A stretch of 42,697 bases of DNA from Streptomyces hydrogenans (GTDB lineage: Bacteria; Actinomycetota; Actinomycetes; Streptomycetales; Streptomycetaceae): NCBI RefSeq assembly GCF_014656075.1, contig NZ_BNBS01000070.1:1-42697 (forward strand), written 5' to 3'. The notes below the pieces were generated by a model, which was not told the origin of the DNA, did not search any database, and saw nothing but the letters and a program-made list of their open reading frames with translations. Both the position numbers and the translations under genes were made by a program. Positions 14,302 to 22,297 of the stretch are shown here, piece after piece (within the stretch, counting starts at the first letter, position 1; each line of letters opens with the position of its first letter).

Positions 14302-16572
14302 GTGACTGCGACCCCTGCGGAGACCACGGCGACCGAGCGGGCCTGGAAGGGCTTCAAGGGCGGGCTCTGGCGCGACGCCATCGACGTCCGCGACTTCATC
14401 CAGCAGAACTACACCCCGTACGAGGGCGACGACACCTTCCTCGCCGGCCCCACCGACCGGACCACCGCCGTGTGGAAGGCGATCACGGACAAGTTCCCGG
14501 AGGAGCGCGCCAAGGGCGTCTACGACGTCGCGTACGACGTCCCCTCCACCATCACCGCCCACGCCCCCGGCTGGATCGACCGCGAGAAGGACCTGATCGT
14601 CGGCCTCCAGACCGACGCCCCGCTGAAGCGGGCGATCATGCCCTACGGCGGCTGGCGCATGGTCGCCGGCGCCCTGGAGACCTACGGATACCCGGTCTCC
14701 GAGGAGCTGGAGCAGGTCTTCACCGAGTACCGCAAGACCCACAACGCCGGCGTCTTCGACGCCTACACCCCGGAGATCCGCGCCGCCCGCAAGGCCGGCA
14801 TCGTCACCGGCCTCCCCGACGCCTACGGCCGCGGCCGCATCATCGGCGACTACCGCCGCGTCGCCCTCTACGGCGTCGACCGCCTCATCGCGGTCAAGAA
14901 GGAGGAGAAGGCCGAACTCGACGTCCTCCCGGCCGGCGACCGCTCCCTGGAGGAGACCATCCGGCTCCGCGAGGAGCTGTCCGAGCAGATGCGCGCCCTC
15001 GGCGAGCTGAAGGCCATGGCCGCCTCGTACGGCTACGACGTCTCCGGCCCCGCCACCACCGGCCGCGAGGCGATCCAGTGGCTGTACTTCGCCTACCTGG
15101 CCGCCGTGAAGGAGCAGAACGGCGCCGCGATGTCGCTCGGCCGCACCTCCACCTTCGTCGACGTCTACCTCCAGCGGGACATCGAGGCCGGCCTCCTCAC
15201 CGAGGAGCGGGCCCAGGAGCTCGTCGACGACTTCATCATCAAGCTCCGCATCGTCCGCTTCCTGCGCACCCCCGAGTACGACGAGCTGTTCTCCGGCGAC
15301 CCGACCTGGGTCACCGAGTCCCTCGCCGGCATGGGCGAGGACGGCCGCCCGCTCGTCACGAAGACCTCCTTCCGCTACCTCCAGACCCTGTACAACCTGG
15401 GCCCGGCGCCCGAGCCGAACATGACCGTCTTCTGGTCGCCGCGGCTCCCGCGCGGCTTCAAGGAGTTCTGCGCGAAGGTCTCCATCGACACCTCGTCCGT
15501 GCAGTACGAGTCCGACGAGCTGATGCGCCCGCGCTTCGGCGACGACACCGCCATCGCCTGCTGCGTCTCCGCGATGCCGGTCGGCAAGCAGATGCAGTTC
15601 TTCGGCGCCCGCGTGAACCTCGCCAAGACCCTCCTCTACGCGATCAACGGCGGCCGCGACGAGAAGTCCGGCGCCCAGGTCGGCCCCGCCACCGGCGCCC
15701 TCACCTCCGAGGTCCTGGACTACGACGAGGTCATGGCCCGGTTCGACGCCCAGATGGAGTGGCTCGCGGACGTCTACGTCCACGCGCTCAACGTCATCCA
15801 CTACATGCACGACAAGTACGCGTACGAGCGCCTGGAGATGGCGCTCCACGACCGCGACGTGCGCCGCACCATGGCCTGCGGCATCGCCGGCCTCTCGGTC
15901 GCCGCCGACTCGCTGGCCGCCATCAAGTACGCGAAGGTCAGCCCGGTCCGCGACGAGACCGGCCTCGCCACCGACTACGTGATCGACGGCGACTACCCGG
16001 CCTACGGCAACAACGACGAGCGGGTCGACGGGATCGCCGTCTGGCTGGTCGAGGAGTTCATGCGGAAGGTGCGCAAGCACCCCACCTACCGGAACGCCGA
16101 GCACACCCAGTCCGTCCTGACCATCACCTCCAACGTCGTCTACGGCAAGAAGACCGGCAACACCCCCGACGGCCGCCGGGCCGGCGAGCCGTTCTCCCCG
16201 GGCGCCAACCCGATGAACGGCCGCGACACCCACGGCTACGTGGCCTCCGCCCTGTCGGTCGCCAAGCTGCCGTACGAGGACGCCGAGGACGGCATCTCGC
16301 TCACCAACACCGTCACCCCCGACGGCCTGGGCCGCACCCCCGAGGAGCGGATCACCAACCTGGCCGGCGTCCTCGACGGCTACATGGCGAGCGACGGCTT
16401 CCACATGAACGTCAACGTCCTCAACCGCGACGTGCTGATGGACGCCATGGAGCACCCGGAGAACTACCCGCAGCTGACCATCCGGGTCTCGGGCTACGCG
16501 GTGAACTTCGTCCGCCTCACCCGCGAACAGCAGCTCGACGTCCTCAACCGCACCTTCCACGGCGCGCTGTAG
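14302..16572 (+). CDS. pflB: Pyruvate formate-lyase (formate C-acetyltransferase)
   Basis: A 756-residue glycyl-radical enzyme converting pyruvate and CoA to acetyl-CoA and formate; oxygen-sensitive and cytoplasmic. It can be followed along almost the whole of E. coli PflB, for example DVRDFIQQNYTPYEGDD near the start. The catalytic adjacent cysteines lie in AIACCVSAMPVGKQMQFFGA (Cys420 and Cys421; 418/419 in E. coli). The radical glycine lies in TIRVSGYAVNF (Gly731; 734 in E. coli). The GTG at 14302 has AGAAGG upstream at a fitting distance; a GTG at 14293 would add three residues but leaves only 2 bp to that site. All catalytic residues are intact. The activase gene follows. Two DosR-like boxes precede it. 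Codon use is normal for the window, so any transfer was from a similar high-GC source or is old. Confidence 0.95.
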   Translation: MTATPAETTATERAWKGFKGGLWRDAIDVRDFIQQNYTPYEGDDTFLAGPTDRTTAVWKAITDKFPEERAKGVYDVAYDVPSTITAHAPGWIDREKDLIVGLQTDAPLKRAIMPYGGWRMVAGALETYGYPVSEELEQVFTEYRKTHNAGVFDAYTPEIRAARKAGIVTGLPDAYGRGRIIGDYRRVALYGVDRLIAVKKEEKAELDVLPAGDRSLEETIRLREELSEQMRALGELKAMAASYGYDVSGPATTGREAIQWLYFAYLAAVKEQNGAAMSLGRTSTFVDVYLQRDIEAGLLTEERAQELVDDFIIKLRIVRFLRTPEYDELFSGDPTWVTESLAGMGEDGRPLVTKTSFRYLQTLYNLGPAPEPNMTVFWSPRLPRGFKEFCAKVSIDTSSVQYESDELMRPRFGDDTAIACCVSAMPVGKQMQFFGARVNLAKTLLYAINGGRDEKSGAQVGPATGALTSEVLDYDEVMARFDAQMEWLADVYVHALNVIHYMHDKYAYERLEMALHDRDVRRTMACGIAGLSVAADSLAAIKYAKVSPVRDETGLATDYVIDGDYPAYGNNDERVDGIAVWLVEEFMRKVRKHPTYRNAEHTQSVLTITSNVVYGKKTGNTPDGRRAGEPFSPGANPMNGRDTHGYVASALSVAKLPYEDAEDGISLTNTVTPDGLGRTPEERITNLAGVLDGYMASDGFHMNVNVLNRDVLMDAMEHPENYPQLTIRVSGYAVNFVRLTREQQLDVLNRTFHGAL

Positions 16573-16589
16573 CCCCCACCGCTCCGGGA

Positions 16590-16611
16590 GCCGCCCCCCT
16601 CACCGGGCGGC
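16590..16611 (+). promoter_or_regulatory. Intercistronic hairpin between pflB and pflA
   Basis: A perfect 7-bp stem (GCCGCCC pairing with GGGCGGC, 8-nt loop) starts 18 bp after the pflB stop in the 87-bp gap to pflA. It could be a partial terminator or an mRNA-stabilising structure giving more PflB than activase, which is needed only in catalytic amounts. Inference. Confidence 0.4.
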
Positions 16612-16659
16612 CCCCGGGCCCCACCCCCACCCCGTCTCTCCTCCCCAGGAGGCCCTGCC

Positions 16660-17478
16660 ATGGCCACGCTCCTCGGCCCGGACATCCCCGTCCGCCCCGT
16701 CACCCCGGTCCGGGCCGCCACCCCGGCCGCCGCCGCGACCCACCGCCCCTCCGAGGGCTCGGTGCACTCCTGGGACCTCTCCACCGGCGTCGACGGCCCC
16801 GGCACCCGCTTCGTCACCTTCCTCTCCGGCTGCCCGCTGACCTGCCTCTACTGCCACAACCCCGACACGTGGCGGATGCGCAACGGCAAGCGGACCTCCG
16901 CCGACGACGTGATCGCCGAGGCGTCCAAGTACGTCCGCTTCATCTCCGCCTCCGGCGGCGGCGCCACCGTCTCCGGCGGCGAACCGCTCCTCCAGCCCGT
17001 CTTCACCGGCGAACTGCTGCACCGCATGAAGCACGAGCTGGGCCTGCACACCGCCCTCGACACCTCCGGCTTCCTCGGCGTCCGCGCCACCGACGCGCTG
17101 CTGCGCGACACCGACCTGGTCCTCCTCGACATCAAGTCCTGGGACCCGGAGACGTACCGGAAGGTCACCGGCCGCCCGCTGAAGCCCACCCTGGACTTCG
17201 CCCGCCGGCTCGCCGACCTCGGCCAGGACGTGCACGTCCGCTTCGTCCTCGTCCCCGGCCTCACCGACGACCCCGCCGACGTCGAGGGCGTCGCCGCCTT
17301 CGCCGGCGGTCTCGGCAACGTCTCCCGCGTCGACGTCCTCCCCTTCCACAAGCTGGGCGAGGCCAAGTGGCAGGCCCTGGACATGCCCTTCACGCTCCAC
17401 GACACCCCGTCGCCCACCCCCGAGCAGGTCGCGACGGTCCGCGAGGTCTTCCGGAGCCACGGACTGAACGCCGTGTGA
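16660..17478 (+). CDS. pflA: Pyruvate formate-lyase activating enzyme (radical SAM)
   Basis: A 272-residue cytoplasmic radical-SAM enzyme that installs the glycyl radical on PflB using S-adenosylmethionine and a [4Fe-4S] cluster. The cluster motif is CPLTCLYCHNPDTW (Cys58, Cys62, Cys65), with the PFL-activase form CxxxCxxC-H-N-P. ATVSGGEPLLQ (about residues 103-113) is the SAM-binding GGE motif, and LLDIKSWDPETYRKVTG follows in the barrel. It has an N-terminal extension of about 30 low-complexity residues relative to E. coli PflA (246 residues). The ATG has an AGGAGG ribosome-binding site. It is 87 bp behind pflB and almost certainly cotranscribed with it. Confidence 0.94.
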   Translation: MATLLGPDIPVRPVTPVRAATPAAAATHRPSEGSVHSWDLSTGVDGPGTRFVTFLSGCPLTCLYCHNPDTWRMRNGKRTSADDVIAEASKYVRFISASGGGATVSGGEPLLQPVFTGELLHRMKHELGLHTALDTSGFLGVRATDALLRDTDLVLLDIKSWDPETYRKVTGRPLKPTLDFARRLADLGQDVHVRFVLVPGLTDDPADVEGVAAFAGGLGNVSRVDVLPFHKLGEAKWQALDMPFTLHDTPSPTPEQVATVREVFRSHGLNAV

Positions 17479-17561
17479 CCCCGGCCGGAACCCCCGCGAC
17501 ACGTTCACCCCTCCGACGGACATAACGGGCTCAAAAGGTACATACGTCCTACCGTGGCCCC

Positions 17562-18680
17562 GTGACCGAGCCACCGCAGACCGCCGAGCCCACCGCCCCC
17601 GAGCCGGAGGCGGCCCCCGCACCGGCCGCGGACGGCCGCGCGTCCCAGACCCCCGCCGCCGTGCGCCGCCGCGCCGTCCTCGCCGGCGCCGCCGTCTCCG
17701 TCCTGCTGATCCTCGCGATCGTCCTCGGCAGCCGGCTGCTCCGCGACTTCGACTCGGCCCTGCTGCCCTACGCCGTCGCCACCGTCTTCCTCGCCTTCGG
17801 CGTCGCCTACCGCTACACCGTCTGGATCTCCGCCCCCGGCGCCCGGCGCCTCTTCCGCCAGGGCTGGCGCTCCTTCTTCTCCGCCGACAACTTCCGCAAG
17901 GCCCCCACCGCCCTGCCGAAGATGATCGCCACCTACCTCGGCTTCCAGAAGTTCCTCGGCGCCCGCTCGCACGCCCGCTGGGCCGCCCACCAGCTCCTCT
18001 TCTGGGGCTGCATCCTCGCCGCGCTCATCACCTTCCCCCTCACCTGGGGCTGGTTCACCTTCACGTCCAGCACCGGCGACGGGCCCGGCTACGAGATGCG
18101 GATCTGGGGCTTCAAGGTCCTCGGCTTCGACTCGCTGAACATCCTCGGCTGGCTCATGTTCCACGGCCTGGACATCGCCGCCGTCCTGGTCATCGCCGGC
18201 GCCTCCTACTTCCTGTGGCGGCGCATGAAGGACCGCGCCGCCATCACCGGCCAGCGCTTCGCCTACGACCTGATCCCGCTGATCGCCCTCATCGTCATCT
18301 CGGTCACCGGCCTGCTGCTCACCTTCTCGTCGATCTTCCTGCACGGCGGCGGCTACGAGTTCCTGGCGATCCTCCACATGGTCTCGGTCGTCTTCACCCT
18401 GATCTACATCCCCTTCGGGAAGTTCTTCCACATCGTCCAGCGCCCCGCCGCCGTCGGCATGCAGCTCTTCAAGTACACCTCCCGCCGCAAGGACGAGGAG
18501 CTCCAGACCTGCCGCCGCTGCCACGAGCCCATCGACACCCCCGACTACGTCGAGAACCTGCGCGGCACCATGAAGGACCTGAAGCTCGACTTCGACGAAT
18601 GGGCCGAGTACTGCCCCCGCTGCAAGCGCGTCCTGCGCGGCAACGCCTACCTCACCCACGTCAAGAAGGGCTTCAAGTAA
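17562..18680 (+). CDS. Cytochrome-b-like membrane subunit of molybdoenzyme complex
   Basis: A 372-residue membrane protein with a Pro/Ala-rich cytoplasmic N-terminus (about 1-35) and about six helices. Histidines that could bind heme b lie in or near helices: SHARWAAHQLLFWG (about 134-147), MFHGLDIAAVLVIAG (about 199-213) and LHMVSVVF...GKFFHIV (about 275-295). This resembles NarI/HdrE-type quinol-oxidising cytochromes rather than an MFS carrier. The tail after the last helix contains two CxxC pairs (CRRCHE near 320, YCPRCK near 350), a possible zinc-ribbon or Fe-S docking knuckle. GTG start; no strong ribosome-binding site, only AAAAGG about 22 bp upstream. It abuts the molybdoenzyme gene (TAA directly followed by GTG), so it is the likely membrane anchor and quinone-reactive subunit. 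Heme binding is inferred. Confidence 0.7.
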   Translation: MTEPPQTAEPTAPEPEAAPAPAADGRASQTPAAVRRRAVLAGAAVSVLLILAIVLGSRLLRDFDSALLPYAVATVFLAFGVAYRYTVWISAPGARRLFRQGWRSFFSADNFRKAPTALPKMIATYLGFQKFLGARSHARWAAHQLLFWGCILAALITFPLTWGWFTFTSSTGDGPGYEMRIWGFKVLGFDSLNILGWLMFHGLDIAAVLVIAGASYFLWRRMKDRAAITGQRFAYDLIPLIALIVISVTGLLLTFSSIFLHGGGYEFLAILHMVSVVFTLIYIPFGKFFHIVQRPAAVGMQLFKYTSRRKDEELQTCRRCHEPIDTPDYVENLRGTMKDLKLDFDEWAEYCPRCKRVLRGNAYLTHVKKGFK

Positions 18681-20993
18681 GTGACCGCGACCGACCCCTC
18701 CCGGGCAGTGCCGCTCGACCCCTCCGTCGCTCCGCCCGGCACCCGGAACTTCCGGGACGCCGGGGGGATCCCCGCCGACCGGTGGCACGCCGACCAGAAC
18801 GAGGAGACGCTCGTCCCGACGCACTGCTGCTTCTGCGGCGTGCAGTGCGGGATGTACCTGCGGGTCGACCGCGCGGGCAAGGTCTTCGGGGTCGAGCCCC
18901 GGAACCACGACATCAACCGGATGCGGCTCTGCCCCAAGGGCATCAACGCCTACCAGCAGGTCAACCACCCCGACCGGCTCACCTCCCCGCTCATGCGCCG
19001 CAACCGCGACGAGGAGTTCCGCGAGGTCAGCTGGGAGGAGGCGCTCGACCACACCGTCGCCGAGATCCGCCGCATCCAGGGCGAGTACGGCAACGACGCC
19101 TTCGGGCTGCTCGGCGGGGCCAGCCTCTACTCCGAGAAGACCTACCTCGTCGGGAAGTTCGCCCGGGTCGCCCTCAGGTCCAAGCACGTCGACTACAACG
19201 GGCGCCTCTGCATGGTGTCCGCCGCCGGGGCCAACAAGCTCGCCTTCGGCATCGACCGGGCCGGCAACCCCTTCTCCGACATCCTCCTCACCGACTGCCT
19301 CCTCATCGCCGGCTCCAACGTCGGCGAGTGCTTCCCGGTGATGACCCAGTACCTGTGGGGCGCCCGCGACCGGGGCGCGAGCCTGATCGTGGTGGACCCG
19401 CGACAGACCGCCATCGCCCGCACCGCCGACGTCCACGTCGCCCTCAAGCCCGGCACCGACTCCGCCTTCTTCAACGCCGTGCTCCACGTCATCGTCGCCG
19501 AGGGACTCACCGACGAGGCGTACCTCGCCGCCCACACCACCGGCTGGGACGAGGTCCGCGCCACGGTCGCCGAGTACCCGCCCTCCCGCTCCGCGCTGAT
19601 CTGCGGCGTCCCCGAGGAGCAGATCGTCCAGGTCGCCCGGATGTTCGCCGGCGCGGGCAGGGCCATGGCCTGGCACGCCCGGGGCGTCGAGCACCACTCC
19701 CAGGGCGTCGAGAACTGCCTCACCATCATCAACCTCTGCGTCGCCACCGGGAACATCGGCAAGCCCGGCGCCGGCTACGGCACCATCACCGGCCAGGGCA
19801 ACGGCCAGGGAGGCCGGGAACACGGCCAGAAGTCCGACCTCCTGCCCGGCGGGCGCTCCATCACCAACCCCGAGCACCGCCGCCAGATCTGCGAGATCTG
19901 GGGCATCGAGGAGTCCGAACTCCCCGCCGCCGGAACCTCCATGATGGAGATGGTCTGGCAGATGCAGCGCGCCGAGATCCGCGGCCTCATCGGCATCTGC
20001 AACAACCCCTTCGTCTCCCTCCCGAACTACGCCACGGTCAAGGAGGGCTACGACACCCTCCAGTTCCACGCCCAGTTCGACTTCTTCCTCTCCGAGACCG
20101 CCGCCAACGCCCACGTCGTCTTCCCCGTCACCGTCTGGGCCGAGGACGAGGGCGTCATGGCCAACGCCGAGGCCCGCGTCGTCAAGCACAACAAGGCCCA
20201 GGAGCCCCCGGCCGGCGTCCGCACCGACACCTGGGTGATGTGCGAACTCGCCAAGCGGCTCGGCGCCGGCGACAAGTTCGCCTTCCCCGACTCCCGCGCC
20301 GTCTTCGAGGAGTTGCGGATCGCCTCCGCCGGCACGGTCAACGACTACTACGGCATCACCTACGAGCGCCTGGAGGAGACCGGCGGCATCGCCTGGCCCT
20401 GCCCGACCACCGAGCACCCCGGCACCCCCCGCCTCTTCGAGGACGGACGCACCTACCACCCCGACGGCAAGATCCACATGCAGGTCGTCGAGTGGCACCC
20501 GCCGATGGACCCGTACAGCGAGGAGTACCCCCTCTCGCTCACCACCGGCCGCACCGTCGCCCACTTCCTCTCCGGCAACCAGACCCGCCGGCTCGGCGCG
20601 CTCGTCGAGCAGACCCCCCGCCCCTGGGTCGAGGTCCACCCCTCGCACGGCTTCCGCAACGGCGACCCCGTCCGGGTCGTCACCCGCCGCGGCAGCGAGG
20701 TCTTCCCCGCCCTGGTCACCGAGGCCATCCGCCCCGACACCGTCTTCGTCCCCTACCACTGGCCCGTCCCCACCGCCGCGAACGCCCTCACCATCGACGC
20801 CCTCGACCCCCGCTCGAAGATCCCCGAGTACAAGGTCTGCGCCGCCCGGATCGAGGCCGCCGAACACGTCGACGAGGTCCCCGCGCCGCCGACCGCCCCG
20901 GGGCAGCTCGCCTATCCCGAGACCCAGGTCTCCCGCACCGACCCCCTGCCGCCCACGTCCCCGCAGGGCCGGGGCACCGCGGAGAGGAGCTGA
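18681..20993 (+). CDS. Molybdopterin oxidoreductase, Nas/Nap-clade (probable nitrate reductase-like)
   Basis: A 770-residue Mo-bis-MGD enzyme of the DMSO reductase superfamily. The N-terminal [4Fe-4S] motif is HCCFCGVQC (Cys49, Cys52, Cys56), closed by Cys84 in LCPKGINAYQQVNHP. The predicted Mo ligand is Cys177 in YNGRLCMVSAAG, the pattern of assimilatory and periplasmic nitrate reductases. Formate dehydrogenases have Cys or Sec followed by His at this place, and that His is absent. Further nitrate-reductase-like stretches are GQGNGQGGREHG, ITNPEHRRQICEIWGI and ICNNPFVSLPN. There is no Tat signal, so it acts in the cytoplasm. It lacks the C-terminal [2Fe-2S] domain of some NasA proteins; electrons would come from the Fe-S subunit encoded next. 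GTG start directly after the previous stop. Nitrate is the favoured substrate from motifs and narK/nirBD context. Formate from the adjacent Pfl remains an alternative. Confidence 0.82.
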   Translation: MTATDPSRAVPLDPSVAPPGTRNFRDAGGIPADRWHADQNEETLVPTHCCFCGVQCGMYLRVDRAGKVFGVEPRNHDINRMRLCPKGINAYQQVNHPDRLTSPLMRRNRDEEFREVSWEEALDHTVAEIRRIQGEYGNDAFGLLGGASLYSEKTYLVGKFARVALRSKHVDYNGRLCMVSAAGANKLAFGIDRAGNPFSDILLTDCLLIAGSNVGECFPVMTQYLWGARDRGASLIVVDPRQTAIARTADVHVALKPGTDSAFFNAVLHVIVAEGLTDEAYLAAHTTGWDEVRATVAEYPPSRSALICGVPEEQIVQVARMFAGAGRAMAWHARGVEHHSQGVENCLTIINLCVATGNIGKPGAGYGTITGQGNGQGGREHGQKSDLLPGGRSITNPEHRRQICEIWGIEESELPAAGTSMMEMVWQMQRAEIRGLIGICNNPFVSLPNYATVKEGYDTLQFHAQFDFFLSETAANAHVVFPVTVWAEDEGVMANAEARVVKHNKAQEPPAGVRTDTWVMCELAKRLGAGDKFAFPDSRAVFEELRIASAGTVNDYYGITYERLEETGGIAWPCPTTEHPGTPRLFEDGRTYHPDGKIHMQVVEWHPPMDPYSEEYPLSLTTGRTVAHFLSGNQTRRLGALVEQTPRPWVEVHPSHGFRNGDPVRVVTRRGSEVFPALVTEAIRPDTVFVPYHWPVPTAANALTIDALDPRSKIPEYKVCAARIEAAEHVDEVPAPPTAPGQLAYPETQVSRTDPLPPTSPQGRGTAERS

Positions 20994-20999
20994 CCGCAC

Positions 21000-21647
21000 A
21001 TGATGGGCCGCACGATCTTCATCGACCCGGGCCGCTGCATCGGCTGTCAGGCCTGTGTCTCCGCCTGCCGCGAATGCGACTCGCACCGCGGCAAGTCGAT
21101 GATCCACCTCGACTACACCGACGAAGGCCACTCCGTCGCCTCCCTCCCCACCGTCTGCATGCACTGCGAGGACCCCGTCGCCCCCTGCGCCGAGGTCTGC
21201 CCCGCCGACGCGATCCTCGTGACCGCCGACGGGGTGGTGCAGCAGGCCGACACCACCCGCTGCATCGGCTGCGCCAACTGCGTCAACGCCTGCCCCTTCG
21301 GCGTTCCGAAGATCGACCTCCAGGCGAAGCTCCAGATGAAGTGCAACCTCTGCTACGACCGCACCGCCTACGGCCTCGCCCCCATGTGCGCGACCGTCTG
21401 CCCCACCGGCGCCCTCTTCTACGGCACCCTCGACGAGCTGCGCGCCGAGCGCCCCGGCGTCCAGGTCGCCGACTCCTTCACCTTCGGCGACGTCGTCGTC
21501 CAGACCGGCGTGGCGATGGTCGTGCCCGCCGACAAGGTCCAGTGGCCCGTCCCGGGCGGGCTGCCCGTCGTCGAGATCAACGGAGTGGACGTGAGCGGAG
21601 CCAACCCGAACAAGGGCGGCGGCGGGCGAGGGGAGGGCGTCCGATGA
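21000..21647 (+). CDS. 4Fe-4S dicluster electron-transfer subunit
   Basis: A 215-residue ferredoxin-like subunit with ligands for four [4Fe-4S] clusters, as in the beta subunits of NarH/FdnH/DmsB-type complexes. In order they are CIGCQACVSAC (about residues 13-23), CMHCEDPVAPCAEVC (about 54-68), CIGCANCVNAC (about 86-96) and CNLCYDRT with MCATVC (about 112-133). No signal peptide, so it acts in the cytoplasm beside the catalytic subunit and links it to the membrane cytochrome. Two adjacent ATGs (21000, 21003) follow a GAGAGGAG site. The stop overlaps the next start as ATGA, showing translational coupling. The Gly-rich tail after about residue 195 is a linker. Confidence 0.88.
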   Translation: MMGRTIFIDPGRCIGCQACVSACRECDSHRGKSMIHLDYTDEGHSVASLPTVCMHCEDPVAPCAEVCPADAILVTADGVVQQADTTRCIGCANCVNACPFGVPKIDLQAKLQMKCNLCYDRTAYGLAPMCATVCPTGALFYGTLDELRAERPGVQVADSFTFGDVVVQTGVAMVVPADKVQWPVPGGLPVVEINGVDVSGANPNKGGGGRGEGVR

Positions 21648-22297
21648 GCGTCACGGATCCGCAGCCGCCGGCGCCGGACGCCGGGGCCGACGCGGCGCAG
21701 GAGGCGCTCCGGGACCGGATCGCCGCCGACTCGCTCACCACCCGCCGGGACTACCTGCGGATCGTCGCCACCGTCTCCGGCGGCCTCGCCGTCGGCGGTG
21801 TCGCCGTCGCGTCCGGCATCCTGCACCGGCACGGCGACGCGGACGGCACCCCCGAGGTGAAGAAGATCGCCGACCGGATCCTGCCGGGGGAGTCCCTCGC
21901 CTTCCGCTACCCGGGCGACGAGGACCGGGCGATCGCGGTCCGGATGGAGGATGGCACCCTCGCCGGCTACTCCGCCGTCTGCACCCATCTCGCCTGCGCG
22001 GTCCTGTGGCGCAAGGACCGGGGCAGCGAGGGCGAGCTGTACTGCCCCTGCCACGAGGGCGTCTTCGACGCCCGGACGGGAGAGGTCACGGCCGGCCCGC
22101 CGCCGCGCGGCCTGCCCAAGGTCATCCTGATCGAGCAGATCGACGGCAGCGTCTGGGCCATCGGCACCGCCCGCTCCGGCGAGAGCCTCCAGGAGGGGTA
22201 CTGCCGCCAGCGCGGCGCCGGCACCCCGCCCTGCGAGGCCCTGAGGGCGGGGACCCCCGCCACCCGGCCGGGTCCCGAGAGGAGCGAGCGCGCATGA
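21644..22297 (+). CDS. Rieske [2Fe-2S] protein with Tat-type signal anchor
   Basis: A 217-residue Rieske protein. The N-terminus has TTRRDYLRIVATVSGG (about residues 31-46), a twin-arginine motif before a hydrophobic segment, as in Rieske subunits that fold before crossing the membrane and stay anchored. The cluster ligands are CTHLAC (Cys113, His115) and CPCHEG (Cys134, His137), with Cys118 and Cys136 placed for the usual disulfide. The GxxDARTGEVTAGPPPRGLP region follows the second motif as in QcrA-type proteins. It extends about 40 residues beyond the fold (ending in RSERA). Start and stop overlap its neighbours as ATGA. It would receive electrons from quinol outside the membrane and work with the cytochrome-b-like subunit. 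Why a cytoplasmic molybdoenzyme is paired with an external Rieske protein is the open question. Confidence 0.88.
   Translation: MSVTDPQPPAPDAGADAAQEALRDRIAADSLTTRRDYLRIVATVSGGLAVGGVAVASGILHRHGDADGTPEVKKIADRILPGESLAFRYPGDEDRAIAVRMEDGTLAGYSAVCTHLACAVLWRKDRGSEGELYCPCHEGVFDARTGEVTAGPPPRGLPKVILIEQIDGSVWAIGTARSGESLQEGYCRQRGAGTPPCEALRAGTPATRPGPERSERA

Noticed and set aside
17562..18680. MFS transporter annotation for the first gene of the molybdoenzyme operon
   Set aside because: No MFS motif A and too few helices. Histidines in helices and the operon position fit a cytochrome-b-like subunit.
18681..20993. Formate dehydrogenase annotation and possible selenocysteine
   Set aside because: There is no in-frame TGA, the ligand is a normal Cys, and the following residue is Met instead of the catalytic His. 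Nitrate-reductase-like motifs fit better, although formate cannot be excluded without assay.
17505..21164. Minus-strand frame of about 1200 codons opposite the molybdoenzyme operon
   Set aside because: Repetitive Val/Gly/Asp/Leu composition from reading a high-GC gene in antisense; the plus strand encodes clear families with cofactor motifs.
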